A stretch of DNA of 64,000 bases, from the NCBI GenBank assembly GCA_014843695.1, contig CM026390.1, positions 17,524,942-17,588,941 on the forward strand, in the 5' to 3' direction. Below the pieces are notes generated by a model, which worked only from the letters and a program-made list of their open reading frames with translations, ran no database searches and was not told where the DNA came from. The DNA comes from Archivesica marissinica (taxonomy: Eukaryota > Mollusca > Bivalvia > Venerida > Vesicomyidae). Shown here one piece after another: positions 24,244-36,899 of the stretch (the first letter of the stretch is position 1; each line of letters opens with the position of its first letter). The translations under genes and the position numbers were made by a program.

Positions 24244-24371
24244 ATAGACAGACATACAGACATATAAACATACCTTCTCTCAAGTCTGTCGATCTGCTTC
24301 TGAGCATGTCTCTGTAGAGCAGACATAGATCCAATAAGAATGAATGCTATCACTAGCAAGCGCTTCTCCAT
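20916..24371 (-). CDS. Secreted coiled-coil protein with fibrinogen-like C-terminal module, three exons
   Basis: Exon 1 24371-24274, exon 2 23761-23274, exon 3 21595-20916. The splice sites are GTATGT/TATGTAG and GTAAGT/TTACAG, and phases match at both junctions (2/1, then 1/2), giving 421 residues plus stop. Residues 1-18 are a signal peptide (MEKRLLVIAFILIGSMSA). Residues about 20-195 are charged, Cys-poor and helix-forming, probably a coiled coil for oligomerisation. Exon 3 starts SSCMDLVKHGVSSSGVYTLY then PFTVYC and GGGYTFIS, matching the start of fibrinogen-related domains, but the usual FReD C-terminus is absent; instead it has NCDGNPNGYFAF and HFGGCGAYAT, with four conserved-looking Cys (198, 225, NCDG, GGC). 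It may belong to the group annotated as skeletal organic matrix or fibrinogen-like proteins. A lectin-like or matrix role is inference. Confidence 0.8.
21690..21953. mobile_element. MITE with TACAGTC ends and an internal 17-bp minisatellite
   Basis: The left end TACAGTCACACTTG and the right end CAAGTTTGACTGTA form inverted repeats. Next to the left end the TIR-derived motif ACTTGTATTAAGAGACG (17 bp) is tandemly repeated about seven times (21715-21835), and the right TIR reads the same motif in inverse. The element lies in intron 2 of the secreted coiled-coil gene. No coding capacity. Confidence 0.7.
22162..22343. mobile_element. MITE with TACAGTCAAACCTGT ends (182 bp)
   Basis: The left end TACAGTCAAACCTGTGTTAC and the right end ACAGGTTTGACTGTA are inverted. 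AAGCAGCCA-type motifs are repeated four or more times inside. It is related in its ends, but not its interior, to 21690-21953. A further partial relative is at about 47448-47520 (TACAGTAAATCCTCTCTTAA and GGCTGCTTACTGGACG). It also lies in intron 2 of the secreted gene. Confidence 0.7.
22719..23195 (+). mobile_element. LINE 3' end antisense in intron 2
   Basis: Interrupted plus-strand frames read RNQRICTKCNMNCIETEYHF then LLVCPFYREV, the Cys-rich C-terminal segment of a LINE. A 3' UTR follows with CCAATAAACT and a GAATGAAT-type terminal repeat at about 23165-23195. It is truncated at the 5' end. It lies inside intron 2 of the minus-strand secreted gene, antisense to it. Confidence 0.7.
23874..24107 (-). 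mobile_element. SINE-2 copy in intron 1
   Basis: The minus strand starts with a tRNA-like head (GATTAGCGCAGTTGTTAGAG-type A box, then a GTTCGATCCTCGG B box) followed by a conserved body (TCTGGCGACCACCGTACC, and GGGTTTTCTCCGGGTACTCC with one 10-bp duplication in this copy). It ends CGAGAGTGATTATAAGTTGT. The other copies are at 46339-46575 and 58681-58895. It sits between exons 1 and 2 of the secreted gene. Confidence 0.8.
24187..24243. repeat. (GGCA)n microsatellite
   Basis: About 14 uninterrupted GGCA units, in intron 1 of the secreted gene about 30 bp from the exon 1 donor. Confidence 0.95.
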
Positions 24372-24562
24372 TGTGTATGTGATACGAATGCATTATTATA
24401 ATCATAGTAAACATCCACTCATGTCTACGTACAGAAGGGGTGCTCATCACGTAGCGTGACTGTGCTTGATTGTTTGTTGTTTCTTGTGCGGGCGTTTTAT
24501 TTGTGTGGAGGGCTAAAGTCATACCAACTGCTTATGCACTGTAATGGCGACTCTCCAGCTTT

Positions 24563-24914
24563 TAGCTTATAGCCCAGTGGTAACACGCTGGACTGGTAAT
24601 CCAGGGATCGCAGGTTCGATCCCCCGCCTGACCCTAATAAAATTAACAGTCTTTCAGATGGGACGTTAAACCGAGGTCTCGTGTCGGTGCTTTACACTGC
24701 GCACGTAAAAGAACCAGATGAGACTGGAATGGCACTATCCTCCAAAATCTAAAATGACTAATACCTTCAGGAGGCGTCGCTCATATGGGCAACCGGTAGC
24801 GACGATATATAAACGTAAACAAAAATTTAGCGGTGGAGGAATATCCCAGTTGCCCAACGCTCGCCCATATGGTTCGCGGGAGGCGAGGGTAAATAAGCTT
24901 AATCATCATCACCA
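24563..24914 (+). mobile_element. SINE-1 copy, long form
   Basis: The plus strand starts with the tRNA-Thr-like head (TAGCCCAGTGGTAACACGC, CTGGTAA loop, GGTTCGATCCC), then the SINE-1 body, then an extra tail of about 75 bp ending AATCATCATCACC. The extra tail is shared only with 16139-16195. It lies upstream of the secreted gene, about 190 bp from its ATG, in divergent orientation. Confidence 0.85.
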
Positions 24915-25084
24915 GCTGCCTAATTGAACAGTATTTCATACAAACGGATACTACAACTGGCTCTCCTGGCTGTGCTGAAATGTATAGTACGTACATTATC
25001 TTTATTTTATTAGGTAACTATGCATAGGTTCCTGTGAAAGCAGAGTAACTTACTCAAGGTTTTCACTAGCGGATTCCGGGGGAG

Positions 25085-25245
25085 GGGGGTCCAAATAATT
25101 CCCGATCCGGATTACAGTCTTACCCAAGGATCCAACCCGAAACATAATTAGAATGTGGGGGGAGGGGGTTCCAAATAATTCCCGATCCGGATTACAGTCT
25201 TACCCAAGGATCCAACCTGTTTCCCCGAAAAATGATTAGAATGTG
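25085..25245. repeat. Two tandem copies of an 80-bp unit
   Basis: The CCAAATAATTCCCGATCCGG to GGATCCAACC block at 25091-25137 recurs at 25171-25217, exactly 80 bp on, in a G-rich context (GGGGGGAGGGGG). Confidence 0.85.
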
Positions 25246-25729
25246 ATTTTTGCTATTGTCTATTAGCATTACACGAGACGTGACATGGACCTGAATAAAT
25301 GAGTAAAATAATGAATACGGCCCTCTAATTTGAAATCCCCTGTTATACATGGTATCATTATAATATACTACTTCTGGCTATGGAAGTTGTTCAGCGTAAG
25401 TACTTTTAAAGCTGTCAACAAGTAGTTTCTTGAATAGAAAGTCGTAATGAACAGATTAATAGTTAATTAAAATTCATTATCTAAGCACAGTAATTAGTTG
25501 TAGCAATCATTAATATAGTGTTTGACATTTATTTATTATTTTTCAACCCCTTTCAGTCTACTGCTGTTAATATATGTTAAATGTTCATTTCTTGATTACA
25601 TGTACACATACTGAAAAAAATAATGTTTAAACTAACACATTGTGTAGTCACATATGAACCGAGAATGAATATATTACATATTAATATGTATACATAATAC
25701 ACAATGAATTTCAAGCTGGAATAGGAATG
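25246..25729. other. No recognisable feature
   Basis: AT-rich left flank of satellite 2. No repeat unit, motif or splice-bounded exon seen. Confidence 0.5.
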
Positions 25730-28700
25730 CGGTGTGTGGAGACTCCATGGTGTAATGGATACGGTGTTTGGATACTCCGTGGTGTAATGGTTACAATGTG
25801 TGGAGACTCCGTGGTGTAATGGATACGGTGTTTGGAGATTCCGTGGTGTAATGGATACGGTTTTGGAGACTCCGTGGTGTAATGGATACGGTGTGTGGAG
25901 ACTCCGTGGTGTAATGGATACAGTGTGTGGAGATTCCGTGGTGTAATGGATACAGTGTGTAGAGACTCCGTGGTGTAATGGACACGGTGTGTGGATACAC
26001 CGTGGTGTAATGGACACGGTGTGTGGAGACTCCGTGGTGTAATGGACACGCTGTGTGGAGATTCCGTGGTGTATTGGATACGGTGTGTGGAGACTCCATG
26101 GTGTGATGGATATAGCATGTGGATACTCCGTGGTGTAATGGATACAGTGTGTGGAGACTCCGTGGTGTAATGGATACAATGTGTGGAGACTCCGTGGTGT
26201 AATGGATACCGTGTGTGGAGACTCCGTGGTGTAATGGATACGGTGTGTGGAGACTCCGTGGTGTAATGGATACAGTATGTGGATACTCCGTGGTGTAATG
26301 GATACGGTGTGTGGAGACTCCGTGGTGTAATGGATACGGTGAGTAGAGACTCCATGGTGTAATGGATACAGTGTGTGGAGACTCCTTGGTGTAATGGATA
26401 CGGTGTGTGGATACTCCGTGGTGTAATGGATACAGTGTGTGGACACTCCGTGGTGTAATGGATACGGTGTGTGGAGACTGCGTGGTGTAATGGATACAGC
26501 ATGTGGATACTCCGTGGTGTAATGGATACGGTGTGTGGATACTCCGTGATGTAATGGATACAGTGTGTGGATACTCCGTGGTGTAATGGATACAGTGTGT
26601 GGACACTCCGTGGTGTAATGGATACAGTGTTTGGAGACTCCGTGGTGTAATGGATACGGTGTGTGAAGACTCCGTGGTGTAATGGATACGGTGTGTGGAG
26701 ACTCCGTGGTGTAATGGATACAGTATGTGGATACTCCGTGGTGTAATAGATACAGTATGTAGAGACTCCGTGGTGTAATGTATACAGTATGTGGAGACTC
26801 CGTGGTGTAATGTATACGGTGTGTAGAGACTCCGTGGTGTAATGTATACAGTATGTAGAGACTCCGTGGTGTAATATATACGGTGTGTAGAGACTCCGTG
26901 GTGTAATGTATACAGTGTTTGTATACTCTGTGGTGTAATGGATACGGTTTGTGGAGACTCCGTGGTGTAATGGATACAGTGTGTTGAGACTCCGTGGTGT
27001 AATGTATACAGTGTTTGTATACTCTGTGGTGTAATGGATTCGGTGTGTAGAGACTCCGTGGTGTAATGTATACAGTATGTAGAGACTCCGTGGTGTAATG
27101 TATACAGTATGTAGAGACTCAATGGTGTAATGGATACAGTGTGTAGAGACTCCGTGGTGTAATGGATACAGTATGTGGATACTCCATGGTGTAATGTATA
27201 CAGTGTGTAGAGACTCTGTGGTGTAATGGATACAGTATTTGGATACTCCATGGTGTAATGTATACAGTATGTAGAGACTCCGTGGTGTAATTTATACAGT
27301 GTGTAGAGACTCCGTGGTGTAATGTATACAGTGTGTAGAGACTCCGTGGTGTAATGTATACAGTGTGTAGAGTCTCCGTGGTGTAATGTATACAGTGTTT
27401 GTATACTCTGTGGTGTAATGGATTCGGTGTGTAGAGACTCCGTGGTGTAATGTATACAGTATGTAGAGACTCCGTGGTGTAATGTATACAGTATGTAGAG
27501 ACTCAATGGTGTAATGGATACAGTGTGTAGAGACTCCGTGGTGTAATGGATACAGTATGTGGATACTCCATGGTGTAATGTATACAGTGTGTAGAGACTC
27601 TGTGGTGTAATGGATACAGTATTTGGATACTCCATGGTGTAATGTATACAGTATGTAGAGACTCCGTGGTGTAATTTATACAGTGTGTAGAGACTCCGTG
27701 GTGTAATGTATACAGTGTGTAGAGACTCCGTGGTGTAATGTATACAGTGTGTAGAGTCTCCGTGGTGTAATGTATACAGTGTGTGTATACTCCATGGTGT
27801 AATGTATACAGTGTGTAGAGACTCCGTGTTGTAATGGATACAGTGTGTAGAGACTCCGTGGTGTAATGGATACAGTGTGTGGATACTCCATGGTGTAATG
27901 TATACAGTGTGTGGATACTCCATGGTGTAATGTATACAGTGTGTAGAGACTCCGTGGTGTAATGTATACAGTGTGTAGAGACTCCGTGGTGTAATGTATA
28001 CAGTGTGTAGAGACTCCGTGGTGTAATTTATACAGTGTGTAGAGACTCCGTGTTGTAATGGATACAGTGTGTAGAAACTCCGTGGTGTAATGGATACAGT
28101 GTGTGGATACTCCATTGTGTAATGTATACAGTGTGTAGAGACTCCGTGTTGTACTGGATACAGTGTGTAGAGACTCCGTGTTGTAATGGATACAGTGTGT
28201 GGATACTCCGTGGTGTAATGTATGCAGTGTGTAGAGACTCCGTGTTGTAATGGATACAGTGTGTAGAGACTCCGTGTTGTAATGGATACAGTGTGTGGAT
28301 ACTCCATGGTGTAATGTATACAGTGTGTAGAGACTCCGTGTTGTAATGGATACAGTGTGTAGATACTCCATGGTGTAATATATACAGTGTGTAGAGACTC
28401 CGTGGTGTAATGGATACAGTGTTTGGATACACCGTGGTGTAATGTATACAGTGTGTGGATACACCATGGTGTAATGTATACAGTGTGTGGATACTCAATG
28501 GTGTAATGTATACAGTGTGTGGATACTCCATGGTGTAATGTATACAGTGTTTAGATACTCCATGGTGTAATGTATACAGTGTGTGGATACTCCATGGTGT
28601 AATGTATACAGTATGTAGAGATTCCGTGTTGTAATGTATACAGTATGTAGAGACTCCGTGGTGTAATATATACAGTGTGTGAATACTCCATGGTGTAATG

Positions 28701-31700
28701 GATACAGTATGTGGATACTCCGTGGTGTAATGTATACAGTGTTTAGATACTCCATGGTGTAATGTATACAGTGTGTGGATACTCCATGGTGTAATGTATA
28801 CAGTATGTAGAGACTCCGTGTTGTAATGTATACAGTATGTAGAGACTCCGTGGTGTACTATATACAGTGTGTGAATACTCATGGTGTAATGGATACAGTA
28901 TGTGGATACTCCGTGGTGTAATGTATACAGTGTGTAGAGACTCCGTGGTGTAATGTATACAGTGTGTAGAGACTCCGTGTTGTAATGTATACAGTATGTA
29001 GAGACTCCGTGGTGTACTATATACAGTGTGTGAATACTCATGGTGTAATGGATACAGTATGTGGATACTCCGTGGTGTAATGTATACAGTGTGTAGAGAC
29101 TCCGTGGTGTAATTTATACAGTGTGTAGAAACTCCGTGGTGTAATGGATACAGTGTGTGGATACTCCATTGTGTAATGTATACATTGTGTAGAGACTCCG
29201 TGTTGCACTGGAAACAGTGTGTAGAGACTCCGTGTTGAAATGGATACAGTGTGTGGATACTCCGTGGTGTAATGTATACAGTGTGTAGAGACTTCGTGTT
29301 GTAATGGATACAGTGTGTAGAGACTCCGTGTTGTAATGGATACAGTGTGTGGATACTCCATGGTGTAATGTATACAGTGTGTAGAGACTCCGTGTTGTAA
29401 TGGATACAGTGTGTAGATACTCCATGGTGTAATATATACAGTGTGTAGAGACTCAGTGGTGTAATGGATACAGTGTGTGGATACTCCGCGGTGTAATGTA
29501 TACAGTGTGTGGATACTCCATGGTGTAATGTATACAGTGTGTGGATACTCCATGGTGTAATGTATACAGTATGTAGAGACTCCGTGTTGTAATGTATAGA
29601 GTATGTAGAGACTCCGTGGTGTAATGTATACAGTATGTGAATACTCCATGGTGTAATGGATACAGTATGTGGATACTCCGTGGTGTAATGGATACAGTAT
29701 GTGGATACTCCATGGTGTAATGGATACAGTATGTGGATACTCCGTGGTGTAATGTATACAGTATGTAGAGACTCCGTGGTGTAATGGATACAGTATGTGA
29801 ATACTCCATGGTGTAATGGATACAGTGTGTAGAGACTCCGTGGTGTAATGGATACTGTGTGTGGATACCCCATGGTGTAATGGATACAGTATGTAGAGAC
29901 TCCGTGGTGTAATGGGTACAGTGTGTGTATACTTCATGGTGTAATGTATACAGTGTGTAGAGACTCCGTGTTGTAATGGATACAGTGTGTAGAGACTCCG
30001 TGGTGTAATGGGTACAGTGTGTGTATACTTCATGGTGTAATGTATACAGTGTGTAGAGACTCCGTGTTGTAATGGATACAGTGTGTAGAGACTCCGTGGT
30101 GTAATGGATACAGTGTGTGGATACCCCATGGTGTAATGGATACAGTATGTGGATACTCCGTGGTGTAATGGGTACAGTGTGTGGATACTCCATGGTGTAA
30201 TGGATACATTGTGTAGAGACTCCGTGTTGTAATGTATACAGTGTGTAGAGACTCCGTGGTGTAATGGATACAGTGTGTGGAGACTCCGTGGTGTAATGTA
30301 TACAGTGTGTGGAGACTCCGTGGTGTAATGGATACAGTGTGTAGAAACTCCGTGGTGTAATGGATACAGTGTGTGGATACTCCATTGTGTAATGTATACA
30401 GTGTGTAGAGACTCCGTGTTGCACTGGAAACAGTGTGTAGAGACTCCGTGTTGAAATGGATACAGTGTGTGGATACTCCGTGGTGTAATGTATACAGTGT
30501 GTAGAGACTCCGTGTTGTAATGGATACAGTGTGTAGAGACTCCGTGTTGTAATGGATACAGTGTGTGGATACTCCATGGTGTAATGTATACAGTGTGTAG
30601 AGACTCCGTGTTGTAATGGATACAGTGTGTAGATACTCCATGGTGTAATATATACAGTGTGTAGAGACTCAGTGGTGTAATGGATACAGTGTGTGGATAC
30701 TCCGCGGTGTAAGGTTTACAGTGTGTGGATACTCCATGGTGTAATGTATACAGTGTGTGGATACTCCATGGTGTAATGTATACAGTATGTAGAGACTCCG
30801 TGTTGTAATGTATAGAGTATGTAGAGACTCCGTGGTGTAATGTATACAGTATGTGAATACTCCATGGTGTAATGGATACAGTATGTGGATACTCCGTGGT
30901 GTAATGGGTACAGTGTGTGGAGACTCCGTGATGTAATGGATACAGTATGTGGATACTCCATGGTGTAATGTATACAGTGTGTGGAGACTCCGTGGTGTAA
31001 TGTATACAGTATGTAGAGACTCCGTGGTGTAATGGATACAGTGTGTAGAGACTCCGTGGTGTAATGGATACAGTATGTAGAGACTCCATGGTGTAATGGA
31101 TACAGTATGTGGATACTCCATGGTGTAATGTATACAGTGTGTAGAGACTCCGTGGTGTAATGGATACAGTGTGTGGATACTCCATGGTGTAATGTATACA
31201 GTGTGTAGAGACTCCGTGGTGTAATGGATACAGTGTGTAGAGACTCCGTGGTGTAATGGATACAGTGTGTGGATACTCCATGGTGTAATGTATACAGTGT
31301 GTGGATACTCCGTGGTGTAATGTATACAGTGTGTAGAGACTCCGTGGTGTAATGTATACAGTGTGTAGAGACTCCGTGGTGTAATGTATACAGTGTGTAG
31401 AGACTCCGTGGTGTAATGTATACAGTGTGTAGAGACTCCGTGTTGTAATGGATACAGTGTGTAGAGACTCCGTGGTGTAATGGATACAGTATGTGGATAC
31501 TCCATGGTGTAATGTATACAGTGTTTGAGACTCCATGGTGTAATGGATACAGTGTGTAGAGACTCCGTGGTGTAATGTATACAGTGTGTAGAGACTCCGT
31601 GTGTAATGGATACAGTGTGTAGAGACTCCGTGTTGTAATGGATACAGTATGTAGAGACTCCGTGGTGTAATGTATACGGTGTGTAGAGACTCCGTGGTGT

Positions 31701-34700
31701 AATGTATACAGTATGTAGAGACTCCGTGGTGTAATGTATTCGGTGTGTAGAGACTCCGTGGTGTAATGTATACGGTGTGTAGAGACTCCGTGGTGTAATG
31801 TATACAGTGTTTGTATACTCTGTGGTGTAATGGATACGGTGTGTGGAGACTCCGTGGTGTAATGGATACAGTGTGTTGAGACTCCGTGGTGTAATGTATA
31901 CAGTGTTTGTATACTCTGTGTTGTAATGGATTCGGTGTGTAGAGACTCCGTGGTGTAATGTATACAGTATGTAGAGACTCCGTGGTGTAATGTATACAGT
32001 ATGTAGAGACTCAATGGTGTAATGGATACAGTGTGTAGAGACTCCGTGATGTAATGGATACAATATGTAGAGACTCAATGGTGTAATGTATACAGTGTGT
32101 GTATACTCCATGGTGTAATGTATGCAGTGTGTAGAGACTCCGTGTTGTAATGGATACAGTGTGTAGAGACTCCGTGGTGTAATGGATACAGTGTGTGGAT
32201 ACTCCATGGTGTAATGTATACAGTGTGTAGAGACTCCGTGGTGTAATGTATACAGTGTGTAGAGACTCCGTGTTGTAATGGATACAGTGGTGATACTCCG
32301 TGGTGTAATGTATACAGTGTGTAGAGACTCCGTGGTGTAATGGATACAGTGTGTGGATACTCCGTGGTGTAATGTATACAGTGTGTAGAGACTCCGTGGT
32401 GTAATGTATACGGTGTGTAGAGACTCCGTGGTGTAATGGATACAGTATGTGATACTCCGTGGTGTAATGGATACAGTTTGGATACTCCGTGGTGTAATGG
32501 ATACGTGTAGAGACTCCGTGGTGTAATGTATACAGTGTGTAGAGACTCCGTGGTGTAATGTATACAGTGTGTAGAGACTCCGTGGTGTAATGGATACAGT
32601 GTGTGGATACTCCGTGGTGTAATGTATACAGTGTGTAGAGACTCCGTGGTGTAATGTATACAGTATGTAGATACTCCGTGGTGTAATGTATACAGTATGT
32701 GATACTCCGTGTGTAATGTATACGTGTGTAGAGACTCCTGTGTAATGTATACGTGTGTAGAGACTCCGTGGTGTAATGTATACAGTGTGTGGATACTCCA
32801 TGGTGTAATGTATACAGTATGTAGAGACTCCGTGTTGTAATGTATACAGTATGTAGAGACTCCGTGGTGTAATGTATACAGTATGTGAATACTCCATGGT
32901 GTAATGGATACAGTATGTGGATACTCCGTGGTGTAATGGGTACAGTGTGTGGAGACTCCGTGATGTAATGGATACAGTATGTGGATACTCCATGGTGTAA
33001 TGTATACAGTGTGTGGAGACTCCGTGGTGTAATGTTTACAGTATGTAGAGACTCCGTGGTGTAATGGATACAGTATGTGGATACTCCATGGTGTAATGGA
33101 TACAGTATGTGGATACTCCGTGTGTAATGATACAGTATGTGAGACTCCGTGGTGTAATGGATACGTGTAACTCGGTGTAGAGTATGTGGATACTCCGTGG
33201 TGTAATGTATACAGTATGTAGAGACTCCGTGGTGTAATGTATACAGTATGTGGATACTCCATGGTGTAATGGATACAGTGTGTAGAGACTCCGTGTTGTA
33301 ATGGATACAGTATGTAGAGACTCCATGGTGTAATGGATACAGTATTTGGATACTCCATGGTGTAATGTATACAGTGTGTAGAGACTCCATGGTGTAATGT
33401 ATACAGTGTGTGGATACCCCATGGTGTAATGGATACAGTGTGTAGAGACTCCGTGGTGTAATGTATACAGTGTGTAGAGACTCCGTGGTGTAATGGATAC
33501 AGTGTGTAGAGACTCCGTGTTGTAATGGATACAGTATGTAGAGACTCCATGGTGTAATGGATACAGTATTTGGATACTCCATGGTGTAATGTATACAGTG
33601 TGTAGAGACTCCATGGTGTAATGTATACAGTGTGTGGATACCCCATGGTGTAATGGATACAGTGTGTAGAGACTCCGTGGTGTAATGTATACAGTGTGTA
33701 GAGACTCCGTGGTGTAATGGATACAGTGTGTAGAGACTCCGTGTTGTAATGGATACAGTATGTAGAGACTCCGTGGTGTAATGTATACGGTGTGTAGAGA
33801 CTCCGTGGTGTAATGTATACAGCATGTAGAGACTCCGTGGTGTAATGTATTCGGTGTGTAGAGACTCCGTGGTGTAATGTATACGGTGTGTAGAGACTCC
33901 GTGGTGTAATGTATACAGTGTTTGTATACTCTGTGGTGTAATGGATACGGTGTGTGGAGACTCCGTGGTGTAATGGATACAGTGTGTTGAGACTCCGTGT
34001 TGTAATGGATACAGTATGTAGAGACTCCGTGGTGTAATAGATACAGTATTTGGATACTCCATGGTGTAATGTATACAGTGTTTGGAGACTCCGTGGTGTA
34101 ATGTATACGGTGTGTAGAGACTCCGTGGTGTAATGGATACAGTGTGTAGAGACTCCGTGTTGTAATGGATACAGTATGTAGAGACTCCATGGTGTAATGG
34201 ATACAGTATTTGGATACTCCATGATGTAATGTATACAGTGTTTGGAGACTCCGTGGTGTAATGGATACAGTGTGTAGAGACTCCGTGGTGTAATGTATAC
34301 AGTGTGTAGAGACTCCGTGGTGTAATGGATACAGTGTGTAGAGACTCCGTGTTGTAATGGATACAGTATGTAGATACTCCGTGGTGTAATGGATACGGTT
34401 TGTAGAGACTCCGTGGTGTAATGGATACGGTGTGTAGAGATTCCGTGGTGTAATGTATACAGTATGTGGATACTCCGTGGTGTAATGTATACATTATGTA
34501 GATACTCCGTGGTGTAATGTATACAGTATGTAGATACTCCGTGTTGTAATGTATACGGTGTGTAGAGACTCCATGCTGTAATGTATACGGTGTGTAGAGA
34601 CTCCGTGGTGTAATGTATACAGTATGTAGATACTCCATGGTGTAATGTATACAGTGTGTGGATACTCCATGGTGTAATGTATACAGTGTGTAGAGACTCC

Positions 34701-36712
34701 GTGGTGTAATGTATACAGTGTGTAGAGACTCCGTGTTGTAATGGATTGTGTGTAGAGACTCCGTGTTGTAATGGATACAGTGTGTGGATACTCCGTGGTG
34801 TAATGTATACAGTGTGTAGAGACTGCGTGTTGTAATGGGTACAGTGTGTGGATACTCCATGGTGTAATGTATGCAGTATGTAGAGACTCCGTGGTGTAAT
34901 GTATACGGTGTGTAGAGACTCCGTGGTGTAATGGATACAGTATGTGGATACTCCGTGGTGTAATGGATACAGTATATGGATACTCCGTGGTGTAATGGAC
35001 ACGGTGTGTAGAGACTCCGTGGTGTAATGTATACAGTGAGTAGAGACTCCGTGGTGTAATGTATACGGTGTGTAGAGACTCCGTGGTGTAATGTATACGG
35101 TGTGTAGAGACTCCGTGGTGTAATGTATACAGTATGTAGATACTCTGTGGTGTAATGGATACGGTGTTTGGATACTCTGTGGTGTAATGTATACGGTGTG
35201 TAGAGACTCCGTGGTGTAATGTATACAGTATGTAGATACTCCGTGGTGTAATGTATACAGTATGTAGATACTCCGTGTTGTAATGTATACGGTGTGTAGA
35301 GACTCCATGCTGTAATGTATACGGTGTGTAGAGACTCCGTGGTGTAATGTATACAGTGTGTGGATACTCCATGGTGTAATGTATACAGTATGTAGAGACT
35401 CCGTGGTGTAATGTATACAGTATGTGAATACTCCATGGTGTAATGGATACAGTATGTGGATACTCCGTGGTGTAATGGGTACAGTGTGTGGAGACTCCGT
35501 GATGTAATGGATACAGTATGTGGATACTCCATGGTGTAATGTATACAGTGTGTGGAGACTCCGTGGTGTAATGTTTACAGTATGTAGAGACTCCGTGGTG
35601 TAATGGATACAGTATGTGGATACTCCATGGTGTAATGGATACAGTATGTGGATACTCCGTTGTGTAATGTATACAGTATGTAGAGACTCCGTGGTGTAAT
35701 GGATACAGTATGTGAATACTCCATGGTGTAATGGATACAGTGTGTAGAAACTCCGTGGTGTAATGGATACAGTGTGTGGATACCCCATGGTGTAATGGAT
35801 ACAGTATGTGGATACTCCGTGGTGTAATGGATACAGTGTGTTGATACTCCATGGTGTAATGGATACATTGTGTAGAGACTCCGTGGTGTAATGGATACAG
35901 TGTGTGGATACTCCATGGTGTAATGTATACAGTGTTTGGAGACTCCGTGGTGTAATGTATACAGTGTGTAGAGACTCCGTGGTGTAATGGATACAGTGTG
36001 TAGAGACTCCGTGTTGTAATGGATACAGTATGTAGAGACTCCATGGTGTAATGGATACAGTATTTGGATACTCCATGGTGTAATGTATACAGTGTTTGGA
36101 GACTCCGTGGTGTAATGGATACAGTGTGTAGAGACTCCGTGGTGTAATGTATACAGTGTGTAGAGACTCCATGGTGTAATGGATACAGTGTGTAGAGACT
36201 CCGTGTTGTAATGGATACAGTATGTAGAGACTCCGTGGTGTAATGGATACGGTGTGTAGAGATTCCGTGGTGTAATGTATACAGTATGTGGATACTCCGT
36301 GGTGTAATGTATACATTATGTAGATACTCCGTGGTGTAATGTATACAGTATGTAGATACTCCGTGTTGTAATGTATACGGTGTGTAGAGACTCCATGCTG
36401 TAATGTATACGGTGTGTAGATACTCCGTGGTGTAATGTATACAGTATGTAGATACTCCGTGGTGTAATGGATACGGCTTGTAGAGACTCCGTGGTGTAAT
36501 GGATACGGTGTGTAGAGATTCCGTGGTGTAATGTATACAGTATGTAGATACTCTGTGGTGTAATGTATACATTATGTAGAGACTCTGTGGTGTAATGGAT
36601 ATGGTGTGTGGATACTCCATGGTGTAATGGATACGGTGTGTGGAGACTCCATGCTGTAATGTATACAGTATGTAGAAACTCCGTGGTGTAATGTATACTG
36701 TATGTGGTAATA
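25730..36712. repeat. Satellite 2: 32-bp tandem array, about 11 kb
   Basis: About 343 units of 32 bp built from ACTCCGTGGTGTAATGG plus an ATACAGTGTGTGGAG-type half. Variants alternate GAGACTCC/GGATACTCC, CGTGG/CATGG, CAGTGTGT/CGGTGTGT/CAGTATGT and TGGAT/TGTAT. Higher-order copies are visible: a 12-unit (384-bp) repeat starting at 27007 and 27391, and a 38-unit (1216-bp) repeat between about 29.1-29.4 and 30.3-30.6 kb. The minus-strand unit has no stop codon in any frame, and 32 is not a multiple of 3, so all three minus frames stay open for thousands of bases. That is arithmetic, not coding evidence. Confidence 0.97.
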
Positions 36713-36769
36713 GACATGATCTAGATGATTCCGTATTATATATTGTAAAACTGTTCTTATTATATTCAG

Positions 36770-36852
36770 ATGCCACTGAGAATGCAGAGGATCTTCAAGA
36801 AGCTCTTAATTTATACGAGAATTATCTGGAAATTAAGACTGAACTCGTCCAG
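36770..36852 (+). CDS. Orphan internal exon (phase 1 in, phase 0 out)
   Basis: 83 bp bounded by a good acceptor (TTATTATATTCAG) and donor (CCAG/GTAAAA). It encodes ATENAEDLQEALNLYENYLE then IKTELVQ, a charged helical stretch, after completing a split codon. No partner exon is visible upstream because satellite 2 begins 58 bp before. Its phases would fit the signal-anchor exon at 46226-46310 (phase 1 out) and the catalytic exon at 56747 (phase 0 in), but it lies upstream of the anchor exon. It may belong to another gene, a tandem paralogue, or a misordered assembly. No domain recognised. Confidence 0.5.
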
Positions 36853-36899
36853 GTAAAACGTTTTAGTGTTCTCAATTGGACTTAGGGTGCAATACAATT

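Noticed and set aside
25577..36776. Very long minus-strand open frames (up to about 1400 codons) rich in His, Tyr and Thr
   Set aside because: The 32-bp unit has no minus-strand stop in any frame and its length is not a multiple of three, so all three frames remain open together. There is no start context, domain or splice signal; it is a satellite.
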